Assembly: GCF_036373705.1 (NCBI RefSeq)
Contig: NC_089855.1
Span: 11,737,219 to 11,801,218, forward strand
Reading direction: 5' to 3'
Source: Amia ocellicauda
Taxonomy: Eukaryota; Chordata; Actinopteri; Amiiformes; Amiidae
Length of the DNA stretch: 64,000 nucleotides
Of the stretch, positions 12,100 through 25,700 are shown piece by piece. The notes under the pieces were generated by a model. It saw nothing but the letters and a program-made list of their open reading frames with translations. It searched no databases and was not told the origin of the DNA. Each line of letters begins with the position of its first letter. Position 1 is the first letter of the stretch. A program made the translations under genes and the position numbers.

Positions 12100-12195
12100 T
12101 TTATAGCGTCTATTTAATTGTGAGGAGCAGTAGATTTGTTTGGTGGTTTAGCACAGTGGAGTAAGACCAGCGAGACACAGCCTCTGACACAAGAT
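12100..12195. repeat. Diverged dispersed repeat, copy 2
   Basis: Partner of 11290-11385. The shared core is CACAGTGGAGTAAGACCAG. Another shared block (ACTGAAATACAAAT) lies before copy 1 and after copy 2, so the unit may once have been longer or tandem. Confidence 0.6.
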
Positions 12196-12489
12196 GGGCT
12201 TGTGAAGTGACGGCAACAAATTGGGAACATAATAAATTGAGGGAAAAAAATCAAGAAATCCTCCAATACACCAATGAGGGACAGCACTGAACTGAAATAC
12301 AAATTATTTATCATAGAATTGCTCAATCACCACTTTTATGTATAATTAAGTCAAGCTTTACCTAAAGATAATCGAATATAATCATGAGAAAACAGCTGGT
12401 AGAATAAACATATTCAAGTTTATTAAAATGGACAACTTTACATTTGTACATTCCACCTACTATGGTTTAGATCTACAAAGTAAGAAACA

Positions 12490-12610
12490 GTACATACATA
12501 CATACACTATATATGTCACATACATATGCATATCTATGTATGTATAAAAGTATATACACATATTTATACACACACACATACACATTTATACGTGTGTGTA
12601 TGTGCATACA
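12490..12610. repeat. CATA/CACA-rich simple sequence
   Basis: Imperfect CATA, TATA and CACA/TGTG runs, partly self-complementary. Confidence 0.8.
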
Positions 12611-15600
12611 TATAAGTACTTTAGAGTTTAAACATCCTAATTTGGAAAAGAATAAGGCTTTGAGGAGCAAAGAGTTAAACAAAATGGAAGTCTTAATCTT
12701 CATGTCATGATGGGGATGAGAAAATGCCCAATTACCCTGTATAAACCACTGAACAATACTAAGATCATCTCAATTGTAAGAAAATCTCCACTTTGGTTCA
12801 TGTTTGGTTCTGTAGTGAAATGGCTTTAACATAAATAAAGTCATGCAGGCACTGAAGAAGAAGGTTATGCTTTATGAAGTGTTTTAAATCAGTTATAGAT
12901 GATGGAAAGTTTATGCAATGGTAGCTTTCCCTGGTCAATGTTTTCTAAACAAATGTAATAATTTATGATTGTAATTAAAAAAAAAAAAAACACAGTATCT
13001 CAATGGATTGGTCTTGAAAAGTCTTCAATAGATCTGCCATTCCATATTATACACATTTAAGAAAAGTGTAAATCTGTTATTTGTTTGTTATATCTTTAAA
13101 TTAGTGTCTTTCGAATAATTCAGAATTGCCAATTGCTATTGAGTTGTCTCTGTTTTGATCCTTGCATCAGCTAGAAAGAGACAATGTCCACATATATGCA
13201 CTGGCAGGGCATTCACTTCCTTTTCTCTTTCCTTTTATTTTGTACTGGAAAACTCTCCCCCATCCAATGAAAACTGTTACTTTATTAGTTTAAAGAAGGA
13301 AAGGAATATGTGCCAAAACCTAGGATATTGTCCGCTGGATTTATTCAGTAGGGTTTTGAAAACAAGCTTAGAGAATTACAAATAAAACAAACAAATATAT
13401 GAGGGCAATCTCAAAATTCATGAACTAGCTTGACTAAGATTGGTTTAATGCATTTATCATGACGTATTAAATATGCTGTTTTATATTTAATGTAGTGGAA
13501 CAATGTTTAACAATCCATAAATCATACTCTTCTATTGAGGGGTTCTTAAATAATTCAAAAGCACTGATAGTTTAATTTTTTCAAATTATGTGGACACAGT
13601 GGAGGGTGGGTGGCCATGTATTGTGTACTTCTCTGTGACAATATGATCTTTGGTACAGACACGGGCCCCTAAAATACACATTTCAAAAGAATAATAAAAC
13701 ATTTTAAAACACAGTATTATTTTTGGTAGGGAATTCCAGTGAATGTATTATTAACCATGTGTAGACAAACTATAATTGAAATTATGGACATATTTAATTA
13801 TTGTAAGATTTGTCAAAGGGCTTCTTTAATATTTTAAGATATTTGAATTACTTATATTGAAAGGTTTTAAAAACCTCCTACTTTGCTGATTTTGATGCTA
13901 AGCATACCAGACTACAGAAAATCGAAATAAAAAAATGCACAAATTAACACATTCCTTCGATGGCAACCACTGCATCTAAAATCTGTAGCCAGTTATTCTT
14001 TCACTCTTGTATTCCTTAGCAGAATTGGAAAGATAATATAAACTGTACAAGGATTAGCAAACAAAAAAGTAACATACAGTTCTGCATACAACGCAGAAAA
14101 TTAAATGTAAGAGTAATTACAGGCATACTATAATGCATGAATTTTAATCACATGATCTAGGAAAGCAATCCTGTTTATAAAATACAAAGTATGTTGAATT
14201 ATGATAATTTAATGGCATATAGAGTAGTTTATAAGGCTATTAATAGAAAAAGCTGTTTTGGCTTGAGTGCTTTCCCAATTCTGCGGCGCCGTTACAGTTT
14301 TGAAATTTCATATACTTGTCAAAGGTTACGCTGCAAAAATAATCAACTTCAATGCAGCTCAAATCAACACACACAAAAACAATGTTTGGAAACTGGCAGA
14401 AAGGTGCAGTGCATGCTGGGTGACAGGTTTTGCACGAACCCCATTTGTGGAATAGTGTACCAAGGAGCCTTCCAACATGCCTTTTCTGTTTGGTGTCTGC
14501 TTCATGCACTGCTCATGACTCCATTCGAAAAACAATGAACCAGCTGAACCAGTTAGGCTTGACAATATAATCTTCATATTGCTTTCAGACATATTGTGCT
14601 TGTTTATACATCTCCTGAAGTAAACCTATGAGGGGCGAAGCCTCAAAATACTTGTGAATAATAACTTTCTCAAAGAGATGGGTTACAGATGGAATATTGG
14701 TTGTCGTTGAATTAAATTGGCAATAAAAAAAAAATGTGCACATAACTGGAATTTTTTATTGAACTTTTTTTATCTTCATGGTATGATCTTTTACTTAAAA
14801 AAGATTAGAGAAAGTTAAATTGGGGAAATAACCCTTGATACCCAAACCTTGGTTTTATTTTAATTATTATTAAAAAACAAGTATAAGAATGACAAACTTC
14901 TACATGTTTTTTCAGGAAACCCTTCTAAAAGCATCTTTAGGTTTCTGACGTGCACACACATTGATTTTCAGCTTTGATGGAAATAATTCATATCATAAAA
15001 GTGTGATGGCCTATAGGTAAAATTTACTTTTTTAGCTTATTCCAGGGTACTATATTTTTATGATATGTATAGCTTTTTAAGCTCATTATCAAAATCCATC
15101 AATGGTATTCTACATTGCAGATATAATTTTTGTGTGGAAAACTATTTTTTTAGAATCTGTAAAAGGGCAAAACATATTTTGTCATATTAAAAATTAACTA
15201 TAAAAACATCAAATTGAGGGCACTATTTTCTGCGTTAAGTGCAAACCAAAAACATTATGATATATTAATGGTGATACAAACTTTGCCAAATACAACATCG
15301 TTGATTCTTACTCTGCTTTAATAGCATCCTTAGTTCAAGTGTTTTCCTGTATGTTTTCTGCATTCAAAGCACCAGCACATGGCAGGGATTTGTATTTCAG
15401 CAGAAATCTACTAGAGAAGGAATGAACAAGGTTGTACTGTGTCTGTCACCACACCTTTTTAACGTTACTCACAACAGAAAATATGTGGTTCCTACTTTAC
15501 ATGTTTAATGAAAAAGCCAAAGCTCTTCAATAAAGACGAAAAAGGATTCACGTGCTCTGCCTTAACCAAACCCACATTTGTGTTGTGTCAACTGCTATTT

Positions 15601-16485
15601 GTGTGGCACCAATTCATTTGATGTTGCGCACACGTTCATTCATTGCCTGTGGGGTCAAATCTGATAAGAAATGTTAGTAAAAACACTGTGCCTTTTAGTC
15701 AAAAAGCAGAACAGTGCATTTGAAGTTTAAAGACTTGAAACTAAAATCCAAAATGGCTGAAGAATCCAGTAATTTTAGGATGTAAATTGATATCGGTCTT
15801 AAAAATAATCTGATAACAGTGGAGTAAAAATGTTTAGTATAATAACAAAATGTTGCCTACAGAACATAATAAACAAAAATATGTGTTATCAGACTAATTT
15901 CATATAATGTAGTAATTATCCCTGTAGCTGCCATATTATGGCTTTAGAACCATGTGGAGAGAAAAAAAACTCTTCAGCTTCCCTGGGTTGAGGAAGCAGA
16001 ACTGGTTTATATTTACTTTGCTGAAGTGAGATATCAGATATAGGATTCAGCATTGAAAACTTCACAGAAATAGGCGAGGCTTGAAGAACACAAACTGCAA
16101 GAAACACAAACCACTCTCATATGTAGTTTAAGTGGCAAGTGTCATATTGTATTTCCTTTGTCCCCCATTTTGACAGCTACTGATAGGTGGGGTAGTCAAA
16201 CAATATGACAAATCTCTGACCGTGATGGCACACAAGGAAGATTATCACTACAGCAGCCACACAGTAACTGGAAGCTCAATTAAGTAATGTTTTATACCAA
16301 TACTTCACAATCATCTCCCAACTGGAGCTCTGACAGGACCTGTGTCTGGGCTGTCCAGAAAGAGAAATGGCAGAGAAAGACACTCCTATCACAAACCTCA
16401 TGAAGACGTGGTATCTGGTATCTGAAGGGAAGAATTCAGTACAGAATTGGTACAGCCCTTTATGTTACATCTTTTATCATAAAAG

Positions 16486-16491
16486 TTTATT
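16486..16491 (-). terminator. Candidate TGFBRAP1 poly(A) signal
   Basis: TTTATT on the plus strand is AATAAA on the minus strand, about 285 bp past the TGFBRAP1 stop codon. Assigned by position only. Confidence 0.35.
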
Positions 16492-16773
16492 TTGCAGTTG
16501 CATTTGGATGGAACTGTTGGGAGAAAGAGCAGTGTTCACGGTTATTACGGTTTAAATGGACAGGAACACAGAATAAATAGCTTCAAGTTTTACACAAAAG
16601 ACTTGTTCATGTAGAAAGGGTGAATGCTCACATTTCACATCCTGACAGCAGTTCTGCTGGACCCCAGCGGGTGTGTGCTTCTCCATGCGTTTAACAAATG
16701 CAAATCAAGCACCATTTCTGCACTTCCAGAAGATTTTCAGGAGGGATTACCAGTTTTGAGAGCAATGGCGGTT

Positions 16774-19700
16774 TCAGGTGTGGTTGCTGGCGTTTGTAAA
16801 GTGCCTCTTGCTGGGAGATTCTCTGTTCCTCTTGGCTGCACAGTGAGTGTGGACTGGAATGCCATTGGGGTAACATACAAACTCAGGCTCGCTAAAGGTG
16901 TTGTGGCACAGCTGGCATCCCTTCTTCTCCGACAAGAGGACTGGCCCTCCTTTGCACTTCAACTATGAAGATGAAAAGAGTGAGGTTTTGCTTTTCAGAG
17001 TGTGTCATGTATAAGAATGGCTCAAACACTTTCACACCCAAGAAATGAGGAAATAATGAAAATGAAAAAATACATGAAGACTGGATACAAACATTTATAA
17101 GTATGTGAAATAGTAATGATCTTTCTTTGCAATTGTATTACTTTGGCTACTAATACAATATAGAAATAACCCCACAATAAAACAAACTTATATAGCAATC
17201 TATAGGAACAATACATTATACATTACACAAATCAGCTCATAGAGAGCTTAGAAAAATAAAATATTGAATGAGTATTAAAGATTATACCTTTCAAGGTATA
17301 AAAGCTTTACTATTAGAAAATATTTTGCAAGCATGTTGACCAAAGCAATTACAGAAAGTGATCAGCAGAGTGATGTAAAGCGATTAACCAATATTTTGTA
17401 TTTATTAAAACAAAACTATACAAGTAAAGAAAAGCACCTGTACTGTCATTTAATCAAATACAAGCCCAGCCCTTGCTTGACAGAAGAGACGAGCTCACCT
17501 TCTCGTATTTATGGATGAGGTTCTCCGATCTGGCCAAGCCCAGTGCGATCTGAGTCATGCGCTTGGAGTGCATGCTCTCCCTCATGGCTCCGCTCAGGAA
17601 GGGCCCGAGCAGCTGTATCGACCAGCTCTCCGGGACGAGTCTTAAAACACGGACTGCGTCGAAGACCTCGGCGTGCCGGTTCAGCAGGTCCACGGCAGCC
17701 ATGACTAAGGCATCGCTGGAGATGGCGGGGTCCATGTACACAGCCAGCAGCATGTGGAAGAGCCGCTGCCTGTAAGACGAGTCCCTGTCCTCAGACGTCC
17801 ACAGGCAATACCTTTCTGCGGCCTGGAAGTCTTTGAGCTGGTGGACCAGGATGTGCAGGGCCTTGTCGTGCTCCTCCAGCTTTCCGTACAGCGTCGCACA
17901 CTCCAAGTGAAGACCCGTGTCTTTGATCTTACCTGCAGGGATATCGAGACAGACTGAGCAGAGTCTGCGGACACACCGACATGATCAGAAGCAATGCTCC
18001 TTTTAAATCATTGCAATAAGCAGTACAACTTTGCACTTTCACATGCATTATTTCCTTGGTATTTAATAGTGTACACCGGATGCCTTCAGATTGTGTCTTG
18101 ATAAGCATGGTTGTGTGGTTAGAACTTCAGTGTCATAGTGACATAACATGGATACTATGGTGGCCTATGAGGGGAAGCCATGTCACATGACTTGAGAGGA
18201 TTCTACAAACTCTGCCAAATGCTTCTTCAAAACAAATCATAAATATCAATTTATTTATTTTGTAATTATTTTTGAGAAGACCATTTCTGTTTTTGTGACA
18301 TACTCAGGAAAATATTCATAAAATTGAAAATCTGCATTCTAACCACTCAAAAAACTAAAAACTAAAATAATGAGACTGTGTTGAGATTAGAAGCCCTTAC
18401 CTAGCAGCAGCTGCACTCTACAGATACTGGACTGCCGCAGCAGGTTTTGCAGCTTGGCCCTGGCACAGGTTAAATCCTCTGCAGGCGTGGCGCTCTGAGA
18501 CTGTAGCTGCAGTACGCTATCGAGGTAGAGCACTGCCAGGTGAGTGTGGAACTTTTCTTTCTAAACAGAAACAAAGCACAGCAAAATCTGACTGGTGTGA
18601 GGAGGAATTGTAATCAAGACATCAGCGTTGTTGATATGTAAAGAAAAGGTAGGGCCTTGTCCCGAGGTGAATGCGCTGTTAGCGTAGTCATAACAGTCGG
18701 ACTCTTTAATCAGTAAAACAGAGAGAGAGGCTCCAAATATTTAGCTGCAGTCACAGACTTCAACAACACCAAACAACTGGATGGATGGAGCAACGTAAAG
18801 GCAAATACTAGAAGTAAATTTCACCAAGACTATGTGCAAAGTTGGTAAAGACCTAAAAAGGTGCTTCCAGTTGACGGATCTGAATACTCACACAATCAAC
18901 AGATTTCAGTTTTTTCTCTTTAGTTCATGATGACATTTAGGGTAACTTATCTCATCCTAGAAATCTTCAGTTTGAGCAATCAATACGTTTTTTTTTGTGA
19001 TTTCACAAATGGGACACCATAAGAAGGGTCTGAATACTTTTGGAAGGCACAATATATATACATGTATAGATGTATAGAGATTGTGGCTTGCACAATCGTC
19101 TGGCCCCAAGGAGGAAACAAATGAACATGAAGAATTTGACCATTTAAGAGACCTATTATATTATATTATATTTTATATATATTTTTTAATTAATACTATG
19201 AAGTTAATACATCAAAAGATTGTTATACAAGATCAGTACCTGAATATTTCTTTCCAAAACTAGGTGTTCGAGATACAGTATGATGGCTTGGGAGTATTTG
19301 TGTAGGTACTTGATGACATCGTCTGGGTTCAGCTTGCCCGCTTTCTCTTCATCTACTGGCCTCCTTGTAAAAATCTGAACTGCCACCTACAGACACAAAT
19401 AACAGGGATGAGAATGATATATACATTCTGTTCATGTTTACTATGGTTACTATTTTCATGTCAGACCACATGCAATTGTTTATGACCATCTGATTCAACA
19501 GCTACCGCTACAAAGTATACTGCAGGTTCCTGAAGGTATTTATACTAAATACAAAATATAAAAACATAAATCTATGATATGTAAAAGTCTGGGCCTTGGC
19601 AGTGCCCTTGCACCAGATTTTGTGGAAACCTCCAAAAACACTGAGTATTTGTATTGTGCTTAAATTAAATGCTTTATTTTCTCTTTAGAGTGTATGCAAA

Positions 19701-22700
19701 AACAAATACAGTAGGCCTACTAAACCAGAGCTAAAAAAACAGAAACAGCTGCAGAGCTAACATCATACTAAATAATGCTACAGACCTTCTCATTTTTCTT
19801 GAGAGCCCAATCTGCATATTTCCAGATCAGGTCTTGGTTGGAGCAGAAACTGAGGAAATCCACGACATAATCATACAGATCAGTCCGGGTACCATCCTGA
19901 AGCTCACCGTTTACTATTCGTACCCACAGCTAAAGGATAAAAGAGAGAGGTAAACATGATTGATAAACCAAGTGAAAAGTACATCTCAGCTACACCTTTC
20001 CTTGGTTGTCCATTGAATAAATGGCATAAGAGCTATCTGTAATGAAAAGGGAACTACTGCCTTATCTCCCTTTACTAAAATGGGAGATTCAGAAAATAAA
20101 CACACTTAGTGAAACTACTAAGGGGAACTGTGGCAGCTGAATCTTTGAAATACATATTATTATTGTATTTTTATATACATGCGCTCCCACTATATATACA
20201 ATTGCATTTTATGTAAATATTGTGCATTGAAACATTAAAAAAAAAGATTAGCACAAAATAGGGGTAGTAACCCATAATCCAGATTGTTTCCTTCCACAAA
20301 ACCAAATCCTTAAAAAGATTATTGCAAAAGACCTTCTATTTCAGTTATTCAACAGTCATTGTCACATCCAAGACATGGTTTAAGTATATTATGGAAAAGC
20401 TTCCATCAGCAAACATTTCAGACATCAAGCTATATGTCTATCAATTATCGAGGATGAATGGCAATGTTCCCAGCAGGGATGAATCAATGAGCAAGAAAGA
20501 AAGGCTACATAACATTTCACTTATCCCCAAATATCTCCTCATTACACATTCAGAACAGGATGATCCAGAATAAAGGCTCAGTCTTTCATACAAAAAATAA
20601 ACTTTAATTATAAGTAATTCAAGTAACATAACAGAATGATGTCAATTTGTATAATGAAAGACAAATGATCTCAGTTCAGTGGTTATAATTATATTTAGTA
20701 TCACAATGGCACCCTAAGATGAATATTCCACACTTTTACATTCTCTGCTGTTCAAAAGGAATCTTACCTGTAATGCAGCATCATCTTGGGCATTGTAATG
20801 ATAGAGCAATCCTAGTGCAAAGTATCTGAAAAATCAAAGAAAAAAGAGACACCACTTTAGAGATACAGTGAGGGAAAAAAGTATTTGATCCCCTGCTGAT
20901 TTTGTACGTTTGCCCACTGACAAAGAAATGATCAGTCTATAATTTTAATGGTAGGTGTATTTTAACAGTGAGAGACAGAAAAACAACAAAAAAATCCAGA
21001 AAAATGCATTTCAAAAAAGTTATAAATTGATTTGCATGATAATGAGTGAAATAAGTATTTGATCCCCTATCAATCAGCAAGATTTCTGGCTCCCAGGTGT
21101 CTTTTATACAGGTAACGAGCTGAGATTAGGAGCACTCTCTTAAAGGGACACCTGTCCACAGAAGCAATCAATCAATCAGATTCCAAACTCTCCACCATGG
21201 CCAAGACCAAAGAGCTGTCCAAGGATGTCAGGGACAAGATTGTAGACCTACACAAGGCTGGAATGGGCTACAAGACCATCGCCAAGCAGCTTGGTGAGAA
21301 GGTGACAACAGTTGGTGCGATTATTCGCAAATGGAAGAAACACAAAATAACTGTCAGTCTCCCTCGGTCTGGGGCTCCATGCAAGATCTCACCTCGTGGA
21401 GTTTCAATGATCATGAGAACAGTGAGGAATCAGCCCAGAACTACACGGGAGGATCTTGTTAATGATCTCAAGGCAGCTGGGACCATAGTCACCAAGAACA
21501 ATTGGTAACACACTACGCCGTGAAGGACTGAAATCCTGCAGCGCCCGCAAGGTCCCCCTGCTCAAGAAAGCACATGTACAGGCCCGTCTGAAGTTTGCCA
21601 ATGAACATCTGAATGATTCAGAGGAGAACTGGGTGAAAGTGTTGTGGTCAGATGAGACCAAAATCGAGCTCTTTGGCATCAACTCAACTCGCCGTGTTTG
21701 GAGGAGGAGGAATGACCCCAAGAACACCATCCCCACCGTCAAACATGGAGGTGGAAACATTATGCTTTGGGGGTGTTTTTCTGCTAAGGGGACAGGACAA
21801 CTGCACCCCATCAAAGGGATGATGGATGGGGCCATGTACCGTCAAATCTTGGCTGAGAACCTCCTTCCCTCAGCCAGGGCATTGAAAATGGGTCGTGGAT
21901 GGGTATTCCAGCATGACAATGACCCAAAACACACAGCCAAGGCAACAAAGGAGTGGCTCAAGAAGAAGCACATTAAGGTCCTGGAGTGGCCTAGCCAGTC
22001 TCCAGACCTTAATCCCATAGAAAATCTGTGGAGGGAGCTGAAGGTTCGAGTTGCCAAACGTCAGCCTCGAAACCTTAATGACTTGGAGAGGATCTGCAAA
22101 GAGGAGTGGGACAAAATCCCTCCTGAGATGTGTGCAAACCTGGTGGCCAACTACAAGAAACGTCTGACCTCTGTGATTGCCAACGAGGGTTTTGCCACCA
22201 AGTACTAAGTCGAAGGGGTCAAATACTTATTTCCCTCATTAACATGCAAATCAATGTATAACTTTTTTGAAATGCGTTTTTCTGGATTTTTTTGTTGTTA
22301 TTCTGTCTCTCACTGTTAAAATTCACCTACCATTAAAATTATAGACTGATCATTTCTTTGTCAGTGGGCAAACGTAAAAATCAGCAGGGGATCAAATTCT
22401 TTTTTCCCCCACTGTATGTCTGTTTTGCTGCAGGGTCAAAAAAAAAAAAAAAAAAAGTGTATTGAGTTCTCTTGGTTTGTGATCTTATGCTACATAATGA
22501 TTAACATGCCCTTATACTGAAACTGCCTAGGGTAGTGTAATACTTAAGCCTTGCCTATTTCTTATTTAAAGGTGTATGCAGGAAATCCAGCTTTCACAAT
22601 TGCTTCCAAGAAAGTTTTACCAAATTAACATTAAATGGGGTTTATGACAACATGTTTTGATATAACTAGGTGGGAATCATTATTTCAACTGGTGTGCTTT

Positions 22701-25700
22701 TCACATACATGATCACCTGACCAAAATAATTACGCACACTAGCTCAAGTTTTGTATTGTAACACAAGATTTGAAAATAAAAACTTTCTACAAATCTGTTA
22801 TACCCCTTATTCTACACAGTTACTTTCTGGCACCATAGTACCCTGTATTATCACAGCCCTTGGTGTACAAATACATACTGTGTTCTGGTTTTAGAATGAA
22901 ACCTGGATTTCTCCTTTAAGAACTGCTCAGTGCCCAAAAAAAGCCCTCAAGGGATTAGAACAAATCCCTGACTCTGCTCAGCTTCATAGAGCTTCTAAGG
23001 AGAGGACATCTGATTTACATACTTTTTGTGTTTCTCTAGCCATGGAGCACTATCCAGAAGGAGACACGAATTCTCAGAAACCAACAAGTCCAGCAGGCTT
23101 TCATGGTTGGCTTCCGCATACAGCTTCAGCAGGGCCGTGTCGACATCATCCCTGTAGCCGTTGGCCACTTCGGTGCTGCGGATCTCATTCAAGTAACTGA
23201 TGAGAAACCTCTTGCACTTGAGGATCTTCTCCTGGTCTCCCTGCGTCAGATGGTTGAGATCGGCGAACTCATGGAGTGGAGGGTGGCAGCGTGTGAAGGT
23301 GGACGTCGCCGGCAGGAGCAGAGGACACAGGGAAATAAGTTCTCGCACATCCAAATGGCCTTTCCTGCAAGGATCACATCAAGAATGCTGAAAGAAAATA
23401 CATACATAGACCTAAAATCCTGCTCGCGAGTACTTTACATACATGCAGGTTTGAAGAATGCACTGCTTTGTTAATTAGGAAAGACATATTGAAGTACTTC
23501 AAAGTTCTGTCCAATTTTTAAATTATTGAAGTGCACGATCACTGATAAATTACACATAAACCCTATACTGCAAGACATCTAAACCCTCAAAGAGCAAACA
23601 ACTGGGACTCTGCATTTGATCTGTGATAATGATAAACACTACTTTCAATAATGCAAAATAGCAATTTAAATCTCCATGTTTTTTAGTTTAAATGTGTTGC
23701 ATTGTAAAAAATAAAATGACACACAATAAGCAGTAGGATCAATTATGTTAGAACCTGAAGTCACCTGAAGTGTTCTTTAGCTTCTAAAAACTGAAGCTGT
23801 CCAAACTGTATGAATCCTGCTTGCTGAAGAATTCTTCTGTACATTATCTGGATGAAAAAGGGAAATCTGTGTTAGTATAAGAACACTAAAAGTAAAAACA
23901 CAATTCAAACCAAATAAAGATCTCCCTTCAGATGTACCATCATGATAAAAATGCATCACATTCAGTAAAAAACATTGGTATAGCATAACCAAACTAATTT
24001 AATTGCAACATTGTCTGTTATGTAACTATTTTATATTATTTGTGTAGGCTATATTTGTTTATATTTTCTATCAGGGAGAAATTAAAGTAAACTTTTATTT
24101 TATATTCAGGATATTCTGATGCAGTTGACCTACAATGGCTTGTTTTCAGCATATAAGAAAATGTTGGGGGGAAATAAAGTGGCTTCACTTCAACTTAACT
24201 TTGTAGTACTGTTAACAAACTTGTTCAAAAAATTACCTGGAATTTGTCTTTAGGAATGTTTCTCCTGGCTCCCTCCGCCAGGACAAGGGCTTCTTCCACT
24301 CGGTGACTGGCAAGAAGATCCTGGATTTGTCTTTCCAGAGGTAAGGGCACTAGCATATATACAGCTTTTGTAGTGGCTAAAACCATTTTCCCTGCATTTC
24401 AGGAAAGCCAAAGAAAAGCAAAGTGGATGAAAAATAAAGGATGTTATACTTCAATTAGCTTTTTCATGCTCCATTAATTGATTTGTGTTAGGCAATGCCA
24501 ATTAATAGTATAAACTACCAATTTACTGAACAATGGTTTTGGATTTTGAGCAATGTAGTGCAAGTGAAAAGTAAGTGATGTATCTGCTGTGCACATTATG
24601 GGATTTTCTGTAACACACAGCACAATCATGTTTCTGTATATGAAAAAAGACATTTAAAACTGAAATGTATATACATAATGTTTCAATTATGCTACGGTAT
24701 AAGTGTATACAAGGGATATGCTGACAACTAAAATGCAAAATGTGAGATGGAGCAGTTTTTATAGTACCTTCAAAATCCTGCAGTATGTGGCCATCCCGGA
24801 AAGCAAGAGTCTGCTTGAGTTGCTGGTCCAGCATGCTATGCACAGTAACAAAGCCCTCATCCAGAGCCACGACATAGGGAAAGCACACAGCGGCTCCGAT
24901 CACATTCTCTGACCAGCGCACCGGGGCCCGCTGAGAAATTCCTGCTGCGGTAGCAAACATCCCTGCAAGATGCATCAACAGAGAAAACCCCAAATGACAA
25001 TCCCTTTCATAATGGGAAATCACACGGTTATCTTGGGTACACTGCAGACATGAAGGATCCACAGTCGGCACTCTGGACTTGCATGTTATCAATGATGTAT
25101 GACCAGCATTAATTCAGTGTGAGGTTTTGGCATCACCAGCCTAGATGCCCCTCCCTTACACAAAAACACAGTGTGAACATATACATGTATAAACTGACTC
25201 ACCTAAACCACCAGGAGCAGCTAAGAGAAACTCCTCTCTGCCTATTCTCTTTACTATTGGTTTCTTCTCTTCACTGTCATAGGGAAATAAGTCCTGGGAG
25301 GCTCCAGTGTTATAATTCAGGATAATGTACTGTGTTGTTAGTGCCAAGCAGAGGAAATAGCCATCCAGACTGATAGCTGAGGGCTGCTCAGGGGTGGACA
25401 ACTCCTTGACAATCTGCACTCGATCCTCAAAAACCATGTAGATCTGTATGGTCCTTTTCTTCACAGAGATTATCCCAATTTCCACACAGAAGGGGTCACC
25501 ATTGACAGGGTTCTCATTCATAGTGAAAGTGACCACACCTTTGATTTTGGCCCCAGACGGAATGGGCTCCAAGTTCAGCATGTTCACAACCATGATAGTG
25601 TTGTCACAGAGCACGATTAGGCGGTTCAGGGCAGAGGCGGCCTTCAACTCGTTTACAGGCTTTTTGAGACCTAGGTATTTGTGCAACTGCTTTTGGGCTG

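Larger units (their letters stand above)
9906..16485. other. GPR45-TGFBRAP1 intergenic region, no gene seen
   Basis: This is AT-rich DNA between two convergent genes. A 115-codon plus frame at 14191-14538 lacks recognisable similarity or coding signals. Visible structure is a diverged duplicated segment (about 11290-11385 and 12100-12195) and a CATA/CACA-rich tract at about 12490-12610. Confidence 0.5.

Noticed and set aside
12490..12610. CATA/CACA tract considered as CRISPR-like or regulatory array
   Set aside because: It is simple-sequence DNA with no regular spacer structure.
14191..14538. 115-codon plus-strand open frame
   Set aside because: No recognised similarity, no coding signals, and overlapping frames on the other strand are equally open; likely chance.
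24523..25092. 189-codon minus-strand open frame
   Set aside because: It is TGFBRAP1 exon 2 (24768-24962) read through into both flanking introns; only the exon portion is real.
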